Counted from the first letter of the stretch, positions 6,263 through 14,786 are shown. The stretch: DNA of 43,174 bases from an uncultured Collinsella sp. (GCA_900752015.1 CAADTZ010000016.1:1-43174); one strand, 5' to 3'. Program-made: numbers and translations. Notes: a model not told the origin generated them from the letters alone.

Positions 6263-9010
6263 ATGTCTGACAAGCGCCGCACTTTTGCCGTTATCGACGG
6301 CAACTCGCTCATGCACCGCGCCTTCCACGCCGTGCCGCCGACCATGAACGCGCCGGACGGTCGCCCCACCAACGCGATCTTTGGCTTTCTGAACATGTTT
6401 CTTAAGATGATCGATGCCTTTAACCCCGACGGTGTGGTCGTGGCGTTTGACAAGGGCAAACCGCGCGTGCGCATGGAGATGCTGCCGCAGTATAAGGCGC
6501 AACGCCCGCCCATGGACCCCGATCTGCATGCGCAGTTCCCTATGATTAAGGAGCTGCTCACCGCGCTCAACGTGCCGATTCTGCAGTCCGAGGGCTGGGA
6601 AGGCGACGATATCCTGGGAACCATGGCGCGCCTGGGTGAAGAGGCCGGCTGCGACATGCTACTGGTGACCGGCGACCGCGACATGTATCAACTCGTGACC
6701 GAGCACGTCAACGTGGTTTCGACCCGCAAGGGCCTGTCCGACGTGGCGATCATGACGCCCGAGAGCGTGGACGACCTGTATCACGGCATTACGCCGGCGC
6801 TCGTGCCCGATTTTTACGGTCTAAAGGGCGATACGTCGGACAACATTCCCGGCGTACCGGGCATCGGCCCCAAAAAGGCGAGTGCGCTCATTGCACAGTA
6901 CGGCAGCTTGGACGAGGTCATCGCGCATGCCGACGAGGTCAAGGGCAAGATGGGCGAGAACCTGCGTGCGCACATCGACGATGCGCTGCTGAGCCGCAAG
7001 GTCGCAACCATTCGCACCGATGCGCCCGTCGAGCTCGACTTTGACGAAACGTCCTTCCCGGCGTTTTCTGCCGACGAAGTGTCCGCGGCGCTGGGCACGC
7101 TTGGTATCACCGCCATGCAGAACCGTTTCTTGGCGCTGATCGGCGGCGAGGGCGGGGCTGCTGCCTCCAGTGTGTTTGAGATACCTGCGATGGTTCGCGC
7201 AGCCGCCGGCGATGCTGACGCGCTTGGTGCCGTTGCGGCTGAGGTCTCCCGCGCGATTGATGCCGGCGAGTGGGTCGCCGCCGTGGTGGACGACGACAAG
7301 GAAGAGGGCGCGCTCTTTGGACTGACGCGCACGCTGTGGTTGGCGACGTCCAAGGGCCTGTTCGCGCTCGAGGAGGGCGACGGCGCCTCCACTGCCGTAG
7401 TCGATGGCTTCAACTTCGCTCACGGTGTGATCGCCGGCGTGCTTGCGCGCCTGTTTATGGAGGGCCGCGTGGCGAGCCCGGATACGAAGGCGCTGCTGCA
7501 CGAGCTTTCGCCCATCGATTCTTCTGAGCCCGAGCTCATGGATCCGCTCGCTGCCGATTCCACGCGTATCTTCGATACCGTGGTCGCTGCCTATCTGCTG
7601 GATTCCGATCGCTCCGAGTTCGATGAGGCATATCTTGCCGATACGTATCTGCAGATGGCGCTGCCTGCGGCGCGCGGCGCAGAGGGTGCCGGTGAGGACG
7701 CTCCGGCGCCCGCCGCTCGCACGGCGGCCTTGACGCTGGCGCTGGTCGCACCGCTGCGCGAGTGCATGGCCCGTGAGAATGCCGCCAACGTGTTCGACGG
7801 CATCGAGATGCCGCTCGTTCCGGTACTTGCCAAGATGGAGCGCGCGGGCATGCTCGTGGACCCCGACCGTCTGCACAGCCTGTCCGAGGGCCTGGCGACC
7901 CAAATCACCGAGGTCGAGCGAAGCATTCGCGACCTTGCCGGTGACGAGACCTTTAACATCGGCAGCCCCATGCAGCTCTCGCATGTGCTGTTTGATGTAA
8001 TGGGCCTTCCGACCAAGGGTCTCAAAAAGACCAAGCGCGGCTACTATTCGACCAATGCCAAGGTGCTGAGCGACCTTGCGCGTGACCACGAAATCGTGCG
8101 TCTGATCTTGGACTGGCGTGAGAAGTCTAAGATCAAGTCCACCTATCTGGACACGCTGGGCCCGCTACGCCGTGGTGACGGCCGTGTGCACACCACGTAC
8201 AACCAGACCATCACCGCGACGGGACGTCTGTCTTCGAGCGACCCGAACCTGCAGAACATCCCGACGCGCTCGGAGCTGGGGCGTACCGTCAAGACGGCGT
8301 TTTCGGCAGGCGAGGGAAGCGTCTTTTTGGCGGTGGACTACTCGCAGATCGAGCTGCGTCTGCTGGCGCATCTCTCGGGTGACGAGCACTTGGTGCGCGC
8401 CTTTAACGAGGGCGAGGACTTCCATGCCGAGACGGCGGCGCGCGTGTTTGGTGTGCCGGTGTCCGAGGTAACGCCCGACCTGCGCAGTCGCGCCAAGGCC
8501 GTGAACTTTGGTATCGTGTATGGTCAGCAGGCCTACGGCCTGTCGCAGTCGCTGCATATCTCGATGGCCGAGGCGCGCGACATGATCGACCGTTACTACG
8601 AGGCCTATCCGGGCGTGCGTATGTTCCTCGACAGCGTGGTGGCACGTGCCAAGCAGACGGGCTACGCCGAGACCATGTATGGCCGCAGACGCCATATTCC
8701 CGAGCTCAAGGCCAAAAATCCGCAACTTCGCGGCTTTGGCGAGCGCACGGCCATGAACCATCCCATGCAGGGCACCGCGGCCGACATCATCAAGATCGCC
8801 ATGGCCCGCGTAAGCCGCCGTCTGGAAGAGGAGGGCTTTGCCGCCCACATGATCTTGCAGGTACACGACGAACTGGACTTTGAGTGCCCCGTCGACGAAG
8901 TCGAGCGCCTAACCACCATGGTCCGCGACGTCATGGAGCACGTCGTAGACCTACGCGTACCCCTAATCGCCGAAGCCAGCACCGGCATAACCTGGGCCGA
9001 TGCCAAATAA
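6263..9010 (+). CDS. polA: DNA polymerase I
   Basis: The 915-residue product carries a 5'-nuclease domain at the N terminus (DGNSLMHRAFHAVPP, GDRDMYQLV, GDTSDNIPGVPGIGPKKA), a middle domain, and a full family A polymerase domain. Polymerase motif A is VDYSQIELRLL (Asp692), motif B is KAVNFGIVYGQQAYG (about 744-758), and motif C is QVHDE (Asp869). The middle 3'-5' exonuclease domain lacks the DxE and the second Asp, so proofreading is probably lost, as in several actinobacterial and thermophile enzymes. I chose the ATG at 6263 because GCGAGG lies 8 bases upstream and the protein then starts MSDKRRTFAVIDGNS; the ATG-like starts upstream give an unrelated extension. Confidence 0.97.
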   Translation: MSDKRRTFAVIDGNSLMHRAFHAVPPTMNAPDGRPTNAIFGFLNMFLKMIDAFNPDGVVVAFDKGKPRVRMEMLPQYKAQRPPMDPDLHAQFPMIKELLTALNVPILQSEGWEGDDILGTMARLGEEAGCDMLLVTGDRDMYQLVTEHVNVVSTRKGLSDVAIMTPESVDDLYHGITPALVPDFYGLKGDTSDNIPGVPGIGPKKASALIAQYGSLDEVIAHADEVKGKMGENLRAHIDDALLSRKVATIRTDAPVELDFDETSFPAFSADEVSAALGTLGITAMQNRFLALIGGEGGAAASSVFEIPAMVRAAAGDADALGAVAAEVSRAIDAGEWVAAVVDDDKEEGALFGLTRTLWLATSKGLFALEEGDGASTAVVDGFNFAHGVIAGVLARLFMEGRVASPDTKALLHELSPIDSSEPELMDPLAADSTRIFDTVVAAYLLDSDRSEFDEAYLADTYLQMALPAARGAEGAGEDAPAPAARTAALTLALVAPLRECMARENAANVFDGIEMPLVPVLAKMERAGMLVDPDRLHSLSEGLATQITEVERSIRDLAGDETFNIGSPMQLSHVLFDVMGLPTKGLKKTKRGYYSTNAKVLSDLARDHEIVRLILDWREKSKIKSTYLDTLGPLRRGDGRVHTTYNQTITATGRLSSSDPNLQNIPTRSELGRTVKTAFSAGEGSVFLAVDYSQIELRLLAHLSGDEHLVRAFNEGEDFHAETAARVFGVPVSEVTPDLRSRAKAVNFGIVYGQQAYGLSQSLHISMAEARDMIDRYYEAYPGVRMFLDSVVARAKQTGYAETMYGRRRHIPELKAKNPQLRGFGERTAMNHPMQGTAADIIKIAMARVSRRLEEEGFAAHMILQVHDELDFECPVDEVERLTTMVRDVMEHVVDLRVPLIAEASTGITWADAK

Positions 9011-9042
9011 AGACGCCCCACAACCCCAAAGTAACCAAACAA

Positions 9043-9076
9043 GAAGGGAGCCCCTCATCAACAAGGAACTCCCTTC
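9043..9076 (+). terminator. Stem-loop after polA
   Basis: An 8-bp stem gaagggag (9043-9050) / ctcccttc (9069-9076) lies 33 bases after the polA stop. There is no T run, so termination strength is doubtful. Confidence 0.4.
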
Positions 9077-9144
9077 ATCCAATTAAATTCAGCCAAAGTA
9101 TCTAGGCGCCAAGACACCATCTAGGCGGCAAGCAAGTAAACCTA

Positions 9145-9274
9145 GGACCTGGCCGGGCGGCGCGGATTAGTTTTTCGTAGATTCCGCACGAGCCGGAAAG
9201 CACTTAATGTGCTTTCCGAGCGAGCCCAGGACCTGACTGAACGAAAAACTAATCCGCGCCGCCCGGCCAGGTCC
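9145..9274. repeat. 33-bp perfect inverted repeat with nested hairpin, between convergent polA and HAD genes
   Basis: The left arm 9145-9177 and right arm 9242-9274 are exact reverse complements over 33 bases and end in tttttcg/cgaaaaa. Inside lies a second hairpin, ggaaagcac (9195-9203) / gtgctttcc (9209-9217). The whole 130-base element sits between two converging genes and would make a very stable cruciform or RNA structure. It may act as a two-way terminator (the ttttt comes after the GC-rich part of the left arm), but it is larger than needed for that. Confidence 0.8.
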
Positions 9275-9285
9275 GACGAGCCACG

Positions 9286-10113
9286 TTACCGAGCCGCCAA
9301 GATGGCGTCGATGAGCGTCAGTACGCCCCCGTCGTTGTTGCTCGGAATGCGCCACTTGGCGTGCGCGTTCATGTGCTCCTCGGCATTGTCCACGATAAAG
9401 CTGTGCCCGACGCGCTCGAGCATGGGGATGTCGTTGTAGGTGTCGCCCACGGCGGCAGCATCGGCAATATCGATGCCCAGGTGCTCGCACAGGTGAGCGA
9501 CGCCGGCGCCCTTGTCGACGCCCAGGTTCATAAAGTCGATCCACTCGCGCCCGGCGTTGGTGACGTAGAGCTTGTCCGAGAACTCGGGGCTATAGGTCTC
9601 GCGGAAAGCGGGCTCGGCGTCGTAGCCGGGGAAGAAGACCGAAATCTTGTTGGACTCGAAATCAATGCCCTCAAAGCTGTCGACGTAGTTGATTGTGTTG
9701 TAGTAGACGCTGATCTCGTCGTGGTATTGATGGTCGCGGGCAAGCACGTAGAACTCGTCGAAGCAGCACAGGACGGGAACAGCGCGAGGATCCTCCGAGG
9801 CACGGCTCAAGACCTGCTGATACAGCTCCACGTCAATATTGCTCTTATAGATATAGCTGCCGCGATAGATCACGCACGCTCCGTTGTCGGGACAAAAGGC
9901 GAGGCGGTTCTTGATGCCCTCGAACATCTCTTCGAGCTTGGGGGCGGGACGTCCGCTGGCGGGGCAGAATACGATGCCGGCGTCGGCGAGCTTGTCCAGG
10001 CGCTCATCAAGACCCTGGGGCAGCACACGCTCGTCGGTCAGCAGCGTCTTGTCCATATCGACGGCGAGAAGCTTAATGTTGCCGATGTTGGCGTCCGATT
10101 CGTAAGTTTGCAT
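9286..10113 (-). CDS. Cof-type HAD-IIB family phosphatase
   Basis: The 275-residue product has the HAD motif I DMDKT (Asp19, Asp21), motif II in CPASGR, a Lys in the middle (DKGAG), and motif IV GDTYNDIPML. The Cof/YbjI-type C2B cap lies between motifs II and III. These enzymes dephosphorylate sugar phosphates, pyridoxal phosphate or flavin mononucleotide; the substrate cannot be assigned. The start ATG has aaagg about 11 bases upstream. It converges with polA and diverges from the argG leader. Confidence 0.88.
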   Translation of the reverse strand: MQTYESDANIGNIKLLAVDMDKTLLTDERVLPQGLDERLDKLADAGIVFCPASGRPAPKLEEMFEGIKNRLAFCPDNGACVIYRGSYIYKSNIDVELYQQVLSRASEDPRAVPVLCCFDEFYVLARDHQYHDEISVYYNTINYVDSFEGIDFESNKISVFFPGYDAEPAFRETYSPEFSDKLYVTNAGREWIDFMNLGVDKGAGVAHLCEHLGIDIADAAAVGDTYNDIPMLERVGHSFIVDNAEEHMNAHAKWRIPSNNDGGVLTLIDAILAAR

Positions 10114-10256
10114 AAAAATGCGCCTTTCGTTTCGAGATTGTTTCAGACGTTATAACCATCAACTAGTAGTCGAGCGTATTTTCGCAGGAATGGTGCGTAT
10201 TTGCACTGCAATTCACAAACTAATGAAAAAACTTTTCAGAAATTTGAATTTGTCGC

Positions 10257-10284
10257 TTGCGCAGCGTGCACTTTATCGTAATAT
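10257..10284 (+). promoter_or_regulatory. Candidate promoter of the argG leader
   Basis: TTGCGC (10257-10262) and TAATAT (10279-10284) are separated by 16 bases. Transcription from here would start near 10291 and give an untranslated leader of about 375 bases before argG, including the leader ORF at 10388. Confidence 0.5.
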
Positions 10285-10387
10285 AGCGAACATCGAAAAC
10301 GGAGACGGCAAAAGAGCCGTTTACCGAGGAAAAGGTACCGTTTGCGATATTTGAATTGCGCCCGGCGATACGTGAAAGGAGAGGCAG

Positions 10388-10462
10388 ATGCAGTTCGTAA
10401 AGATCATCACCACTGCAGACAATGCCATCCGACGCCAGCGCGCAATTTCCCGACGACGATAA
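10388..10462 (+). CDS. Arginine-rich 24-residue leader peptide upstream of argG
   Basis: This ORF has a strong ribosome site (aaaggagagg, 10375-10384) and an ATG at 10388. It encodes 24 residues, six of them arginine: two adjacent at codons 15-16, one at 18, and three consecutive CGA codons at 22-24 directly before the TAA stop. Arg codons concentrated at the 3' end of a short ORF in the long leader of an arginine-biosynthesis gene is the layout of a ribosome-stalling attenuator. A small hairpin, gacgat (10455-10460) / atcgtc (10465-10470), overlaps the last Arg codons and the stop. Downstream, ttgaggtc (10509-10516) can pair either with cctcaa (10493-10498) or with gacctcaa (10603-10610), two exclusive structures. 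The peptide and its role are inferred from sequence only. Confidence 0.6.
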   Translation: MQFVKIITTADNAIRRQRAISRRR

Positions 10463-10667
10463 CAATCGTCTCTGTCCCCATGGGGCGCAATGCCTCAACA
10501 GAGTCATTTTGAGGTCGTTGGGTTTAAGCACGACATGGCCGCATGTTTCTAGGGCATGCCTGTGATGCATTCTGCTGAATAACCTGATATTGCACGGTTT
10601 TTGACCTCAAGGTGACTTGCAACTGACCGATGTTCTAACTAGCTACCAAGGGCGAAAGGAAACAGCC
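10463..10667 (+). promoter_or_regulatory. Structured argG leader, candidate attenuator region
   Basis: The 205 bases between the leader peptide and argG hold no other gene. They contain ccccatgggg (10477-10486), the cctcaa/ttgagg hairpin (10493-10514), the competing 8-bp pairing of 10509-10516 with 10603-10610, and gcatg/catgc arms near 10543-10561. The distal partner ends 58 bases before the argG start. I see no classic GC-rich, T-tailed terminator, so control may be by translation or by Rho. Confidence 0.4.
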
Positions 10668-11894
10668 ATGAGCAAGGAAAAAGTCGTTCTCGCATATTCC
10701 GGTGGTCTTGATACATCCGTATGTGTCAAGTGGCTCCAGGACGAGAAGAATCTCGATGTCGTTTGTGTCTGCGGCAACGTGGGCCAGGAAGAGACCGGAC
10801 TGGATGCCAAGAAGCAGAAGGCGCTCGACCTGGGCGTTCTCGATTGCCAGGTGCTCGACCTGCGCGACGAGTTCTCCGATGAGTTCCTGACCAAAGCCAT
10901 CGCAGCAAACTCCATGTACGAGAACAAGTATCCGCTGCTCTCCGCCCTGTCTCGCCCGCTGCTTGCCAAGAAGCTTGTTGAGGTCGCCCACGAGTTTGGC
11001 GCGACCTACGTCGCCCACGGCTGCACCGGCAAGGGTAACGACCAGGTCCGTTTTGAGGCCGCCGTCAAGGCCCTCGACCCCGAGCTCAAGGTTATCGCCC
11101 CGGTTCGCGAGTGGGACCTGAAGTGCCGTCCCGACGAGGTCGCCTATGCCCACGCCCACAACGTGCCGGTTCCCGAGGGTGCCAACGACAACCCCTACTC
11201 CATCGACGACAACCTGTGGGGTCGTGCCATTGAGTGCGGTCACCTGGAGGATCCCTGGAACGAGCCGCTCGACGACGCTTGGGTTATGACCAAGAACCCC
11301 GAGGACACGCCGGACACCCCGACCTACACCGAGATTGAGTTTGAGGCCGGCAAGCCCGTCGCCGTCGACGGCAAGAAGATGAAGCTCTCCGAGATCGTCA
11401 TCGCCCTCAACAAGATCTCCGGCGACAATGGCTTTGGCCGCCTCGATCTGGTCGAGGATCGCCTGGTGGGCCTTAAGAGCCGCGAGTGCTATGAGGTCCC
11501 CGGAGCCCTGACGCTCATCACCGCCCACAAGGCGCTCGAGGACATCTGCGTCGAGGGCGACCTGCTCAAGACCAAGATCAAGCTCGAGCAGGATTGGGCC
11601 ACCGCCGTGTACAACGGCCAGTGGTACAGCCCGCTCAAAAACGCGCTCGATGCCTTTATGGCCGATACCCAGAAGTTCGTGACCGGCACTGTCCGTCTGA
11701 AGTTCTTTAAGGGCAACTGCCATGTCGTCGGCCGCAAGAGCCCCTTCAGCCTCTACGACTACGGTCTGGCTACCTACGATCGCGACACCACGTTTGACGA
11801 GAAGGCCAGCGCCGGCTTTATCGAGATCGATACGCTGTCGCTCAAGACGTGGGCAAAGGTCCAGGGCCCCAGCTCTGCTGCCGCCCAGGCCTAG
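10668..11894 (+). CDS. argG: Argininosuccinate synthase
   Basis: Joins citrulline and aspartate using ATP, the penultimate step of arginine synthesis. The 408-residue length matches the family. The N-terminal ATP pyrophosphatase P-loop AYSGGLDTS is at residues 9-17, and the citrulline-binding region YENKYPLLSALSRP and the ATP-binding GCTGKGNDQVRFE stretch are both present. I chose the ATG at 10668, with aaagga 8 bases upstream; an in-frame upstream start would add 17 unsupported residues. It is followed by a terminator, a 56-codon ORF and argH on the same strand, and preceded by the candidate arginine leader peptide. Confidence 0.98.
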   Translation: MSKEKVVLAYSGGLDTSVCVKWLQDEKNLDVVCVCGNVGQEETGLDAKKQKALDLGVLDCQVLDLRDEFSDEFLTKAIAANSMYENKYPLLSALSRPLLAKKLVEVAHEFGATYVAHGCTGKGNDQVRFEAAVKALDPELKVIAPVREWDLKCRPDEVAYAHAHNVPVPEGANDNPYSIDDNLWGRAIECGHLEDPWNEPLDDAWVMTKNPEDTPDTPTYTEIEFEAGKPVAVDGKKMKLSEIVIALNKISGDNGFGRLDLVEDRLVGLKSRECYEVPGALTLITAHKALEDICVEGDLLKTKIKLEQDWATAVYNGQWYSPLKNALDAFMADTQKFVTGTVRLKFFKGNCHVVGRKSPFSLYDYGLATYDRDTTFDEKASAGFIEIDTLSLKTWAKVQGPSSAAAQA

Positions 11895-11936
11895 CGCCTC
11901 CTTCCCTTGGTATCCGCGCGGCCCATCCGCGTGATA

Positions 11937-11972
11937 CATAACGGGCGCACGGGGTCCCTACCTTTCGTTATG
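11937..11972 (+). other. Small hairpin after argG
   Basis: A 7-bp stem, cataacg (11937-11943) / cgttatg (11966-11972), lies in the argG-to-small-ORF gap. No T run follows. Confidence 0.3.
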
Positions 11973-12048
11973 CTTGCTGACACTTCTTAACATCGGTGGC
12001 CCCTACGTTCCGCCCGCATATATGATGCCGCGTCTGCGGCTGAGTCCG

Positions 12049-12080
12049 AGCCCCGCCGGGGTTGTCCGGCGGGGCTCCTT
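12049..12080 (+). terminator. Terminator between argG and the 56-codon ORF
   Basis: An 11-bp GC-rich stem (12049-12059 with 12066-12076) with a 6-base loop is followed by ccttct. The weak T run suggests partial termination, so argG and argH may still be partly co-transcribed. Confidence 0.55.
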
Positions 12081-12127
12081 CTATCAATTTGGCGGCTCTG
12101 CGCCTATATATATGAGGAGTATCCATT

Positions 12128-12298
12128 ATGTTCAATGCTATCGCGCATGCTTTGCTTGCCCTCGCGCCCGAGTTCGATGCTGTAAAGGTCGAGGACGTTC
12201 CTATGAGCCTGAAGGCCTGGATCGATGGTTCGCAGGGCAACATCCGGAGGGAGACGTTGGGCGCCAAGTGCATGGTGCGTCACTTCTTTGCAAATTAG
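12128..12298 (+). CDS. Small protein (56 aa) of unknown function between argG and argH
   Basis: ATG at 12128 with GAGGAG 8 bases upstream, stop at 12296. The product begins MFNAIAHALLALAPEF, has one Trp (31) and one Cys (48), a hydrophobic start and a basic stretch NIRRETLGAK (39-48). It is not clearly a membrane or secreted protein and I recognise no family. Its good ribosome site, GC-rich codon usage and position between the two arginine genes argue for a real gene; the lack of known relatives argues for caution. Confidence 0.5.
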   Translation: MFNAIAHALLALAPEFDAVKVEDVPMSLKAWIDGSQGNIRRETLGAKCMVRHFFAN

Positions 12299-12416
12299 CC
12301 ACATGGCCCCGCGCACGGTGGGGAATGTGTAAAACTAGCGGTTGAAAAATCGCTTTAGCGACATGGCGCATTGCTTTGGGCGCTTGTTTCGGTATTTGGA
12401 GAAAGGGGACGGTTCC

Positions 12417-13847
12417 ATGGCTCTTTGGGGCGGTCGTTTTGAGGCGGGCGTGGCCGAGGTCACGCAGGAGTTTGGCGCGTCGCTGCCGGTCGACAAACAT
12501 CTCTATAAGCAGGATATCGCCGGATCTAAGGCACATGCCAAGATGCTGGCGGCCCAGGGCATCATCAGCGCCGAGGACGAGCAGGCGATTGCCGAGGGTC
12601 TGACCGCAATCGAACAGGATATCGATGCCGGCAACTTCGCCTTCGATATCAATGACGAGGACATTCATATGTCCATCGAGAGCGAGCTGACCCGCCGCAT
12701 CGGCGAGGCGGGCAAGCGCCTGCATACCGGCCGTTCGCGCAACGACCAGGTGGCGACCGATACGCGCCTGGGCGTCAAAGCACTGGCCAAGGAGCTCATG
12801 GAGGCCAATCTTGAGCTGCGCCATGTGCTGGTGGATGCTGCCAAGAAGTATGACAAGGTGATTCTGCCGGGCTACACGCACATGCAGCATGCTCAGCCCG
12901 TGCTGCTGTCGCATCATCTGCTGGCGTATTCCTGGATGTTCGCGCGCGACTTTACACGCCTGAAGGCCGCCTTTGACGCCGCTGACAACTGCCCGCTGGG
13001 TGCCGCCGCGCTTGCCGGTACGAGCTATCCGCTCGATCGCCAGATGACTGCTGCCGAACTTGGCTTTGCGGGCGTGATCCCCAACTCGCTCGATGCGGTT
13101 TCCGATCGTGATTTCCTGCTCGACCTGCATTACGCCGGCTCCGTTATGGCGATGCACCTGTCGCGTCTTTCCGAGGAGATCGTGCTGTGGTCGAGCTCCG
13201 AGTTCGGTTTCATCACGCTGTCCGATTCGTACTCCACTGGCTCGTCCATCATGCCGCAGAAGAAGAACCCCGACTTTGCCGAGCTTATTCGCGGCAAGAG
13301 CGGTCGCGTGTACGGCAACCTGGTGCAGCTGCTCGTGACCATGAAGGGCCTGCCGCTTGCTTATAACAAGGACTTGCAGGAGGACAAGGAGGGCGCGCTC
13401 GATACCGCCCATACGCTCATGCAGTGCCTGTCCGTTATGGCCGGTATGATTTCGACCTGGACCGTCAACGAGGATGCCATGGCGCGCGAGTGCGGCGTGG
13501 GGCACCTTGCCGCCACCGATGTTGCTGATTACCTGGCCAAGCGTGGCCTGCCGTTCCGCGAGGCACACGCCGTGGTGGGCCATTTGGTCCTGATGTGCGA
13601 GAAGCGCGGCTGCAATCTTGAGGACCTGCCGTTTGAGGTGTTCCAAGAGGCAAGCCCGCTCTTTGAGCACGATATTACCGAGGCGCTCGACATCCCGTCG
13701 ATTGTCGCTGCACGCACGACCGAGGGCGGTACCGCCCCTGCCGCCGTTGCCGTGCAGCTGCAGCGTGCCGAGGCAAAGCTCGTGACCGACGAAGGCGTGT
13801 TTGGATCGCTGACCAAGGTCGTCGAGATGGGCCACGGGGCAAAGTAA
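12417..13847 (+). CDS. argH: Argininosuccinate lyase
   Basis: Splits argininosuccinate into arginine and fumarate. The start ATG at 12417 has GAAAGGGG upstream and gives MALWGGRFE, the standard ArgH N terminus; in-frame codons upstream are not conserved in the family. The product is 476 residues. The fumarase/aspartase-superfamily signature SSIMPQKKNPD is at 276-286, and the TGRSRNDQVATDTRL and HTHMQHAQP-like (GYTHMQHAQP) regions are also present. Completes the argG-argH module. A strong terminator follows. Confidence 0.97.
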   Translation: MALWGGRFEAGVAEVTQEFGASLPVDKHLYKQDIAGSKAHAKMLAAQGIISAEDEQAIAEGLTAIEQDIDAGNFAFDINDEDIHMSIESELTRRIGEAGKRLHTGRSRNDQVATDTRLGVKALAKELMEANLELRHVLVDAAKKYDKVILPGYTHMQHAQPVLLSHHLLAYSWMFARDFTRLKAAFDAADNCPLGAAALAGTSYPLDRQMTAAELGFAGVIPNSLDAVSDRDFLLDLHYAGSVMAMHLSRLSEEIVLWSSSEFGFITLSDSYSTGSSIMPQKKNPDFAELIRGKSGRVYGNLVQLLVTMKGLPLAYNKDLQEDKEGALDTAHTLMQCLSVMAGMISTWTVNEDAMARECGVGHLAATDVADYLAKRGLPFREAHAVVGHLVLMCEKRGCNLEDLPFEVFQEASPLFEHDITEALDIPSIVAARTTEGGTAPAAVAVQLQRAEAKLVTDEGVFGSLTKVVEMGHGAK

Positions 13848-13900
13848 GGGTTTAGTTGAAGCGGCTTTGGCCATTTATTGATAAATCGTTTTTGCTTTTA

Positions 13901-13935
13901 CGGGCGTCCGCTGCTGCGGACGCCCGTATTTTGTT
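13901..13935 (+). terminator. Terminator after argH
   Basis: A perfect 10-bp stem, cgggcgtccg (13901-13910) / cggacgcccg (13917-13926), is followed by tattttgttg. Confidence 0.8.
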
Positions 13936-14141
13936 GCTATGGGGGAGGGGCTTGTCGAGAACTTCTGTAGGACCTTTGGGCAGGTTGTGAAGGGGGTACG
14001 TTCACGGGCGGCAACCGACCGTCCGCTCGGTTCGGTGCGGTTGATGCGCGGTCGGATGGTACTCTAATCGGGCTTCGAAACAGAAGTGACACAAATGGAA
14101 CGTTTTAATAAATTGTAACGTTTCAAAAAACAGCTTTCTGT

Positions 14142-14169
14142 TTAACTGCAGCTAAAACTCTGTTACGAT
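14142..14169 (+). promoter_or_regulatory. Candidate ndk promoter
   Basis: TTAACT (14142-14147) and TACGAT (14164-14169) are spaced 16 bases apart, 64 bases before the ndk start. The AT-rich stretch upstream (14090-14140) contains an aaacag/ctgttt mini-hairpin. Confidence 0.4.
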
Positions 14170-14232
14170 GCAGTCCAGGCGGGTGCCGGAATGGGACTTG
14201 GGCACGCGCGAACCTACTTGAAAGGCTACCTT

Positions 14233-14637
14233 ATGGCTATCGAGAAGACCTTCATCATGATTAAGCCCGACGCCGTGCGTGACCGTAAGATCGGCGAGAT
14301 CGTCGCTCGCATTGAGCGTAGCGGCCTTGTCATCGAGCGCATGGAGATGACCACGCTCGAGCGCGCTACCGTCGAGGAGCACTACGCCCATCTGGCCGAC
14401 AAGCCCTTCTTTGGCGGTCTCTGTGACTTTATGACGAGCGGTCCGGTCGTCAAGATGGTCGTTTCCGGTCTCTCCGCTGTCTCCAAGATGCGCACCCTTA
14501 TGGGTGCTACCAACCCGCTTGATGCTGCTCCCGGCACCATTCGCGGCGACTTCGCTGTCGATGTCAACGCTAACGTAATCCACGGCTCCGACTGCTTGGA
14601 GAACGCCGAGATCGAGATCAAGCGCTTCTTTGGCTAA
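14233..14637 (+). CDS. ndk: Nucleoside diphosphate kinase
   Basis: Transfers the gamma phosphate between nucleoside triphosphates and diphosphates through a phosphohistidine. The 134-residue length is normal. The active-site motif is NVIHGSD with His117, followed by the usual ENAEIEIKRFF tail; TFIMIKPDAV at the N terminus is typical. I start at the ATG at 14233 (gaaagg 9 bases upstream), since the in-frame upstream ATG adds a 14-residue tail that the family lacks. Monocistronic between two terminators. Confidence 0.97.
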   Translation: MAIEKTFIMIKPDAVRDRKIGEIVARIERSGLVIERMEMTTLERATVEEHYAHLADKPFFGGLCDFMTSGPVVKMVVSGLSAVSKMRTLMGATNPLDAAPGTIRGDFAVDVNANVIHGSDCLENAEIEIKRFFG

Positions 14638-14675
14638 ACCAGCTTTGACTCCTTAAAGCTGTTAGCGTGTGGCTT

Positions 14676-14711
14676 GGGCGCCGCGGAATTCCATCCGCGG
14701 CGCCCTTTTTA
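14676..14711 (+). terminator. Strong ndk terminator
   Basis: A perfect 12-bp stem (14676-14687 with 14694-14705) with a 6-base loop is followed by ttttta. Confidence 0.93.
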
Positions 14712-14753
14712 TTCCAGTAGATTTTTGGTAACCGCTTAGAAATCTACTAAAGA

Positions 14754-14786
14754 GCCCCCGTCCGGATGTTTCTTCCGGGCGGGGGC
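14754..14786 (-). terminator. Terminator of rpiB
   Basis: A stem of about 13 bp (14754-14766 with 14774-14786) with one G-T pair. On the minus strand it is followed by tctttag. A second inverted repeat, agtagattt (14717-14725) / aaatctact (14740-14748), lies just beyond it. Confidence 0.65.

Noticed and set aside
4699..6684. Full 661-codon form of the aminopeptidase
   Set aside because: The upstream 196 codons overlap the polA start region on the other strand and have no resemblance to the M18 family; the ATG at 6096 has the ribosome site.
10635..11939. A 434-codon frame antisense to argG
   Set aside because: Shadow frame; argG motifs and codon usage are on the plus strand.
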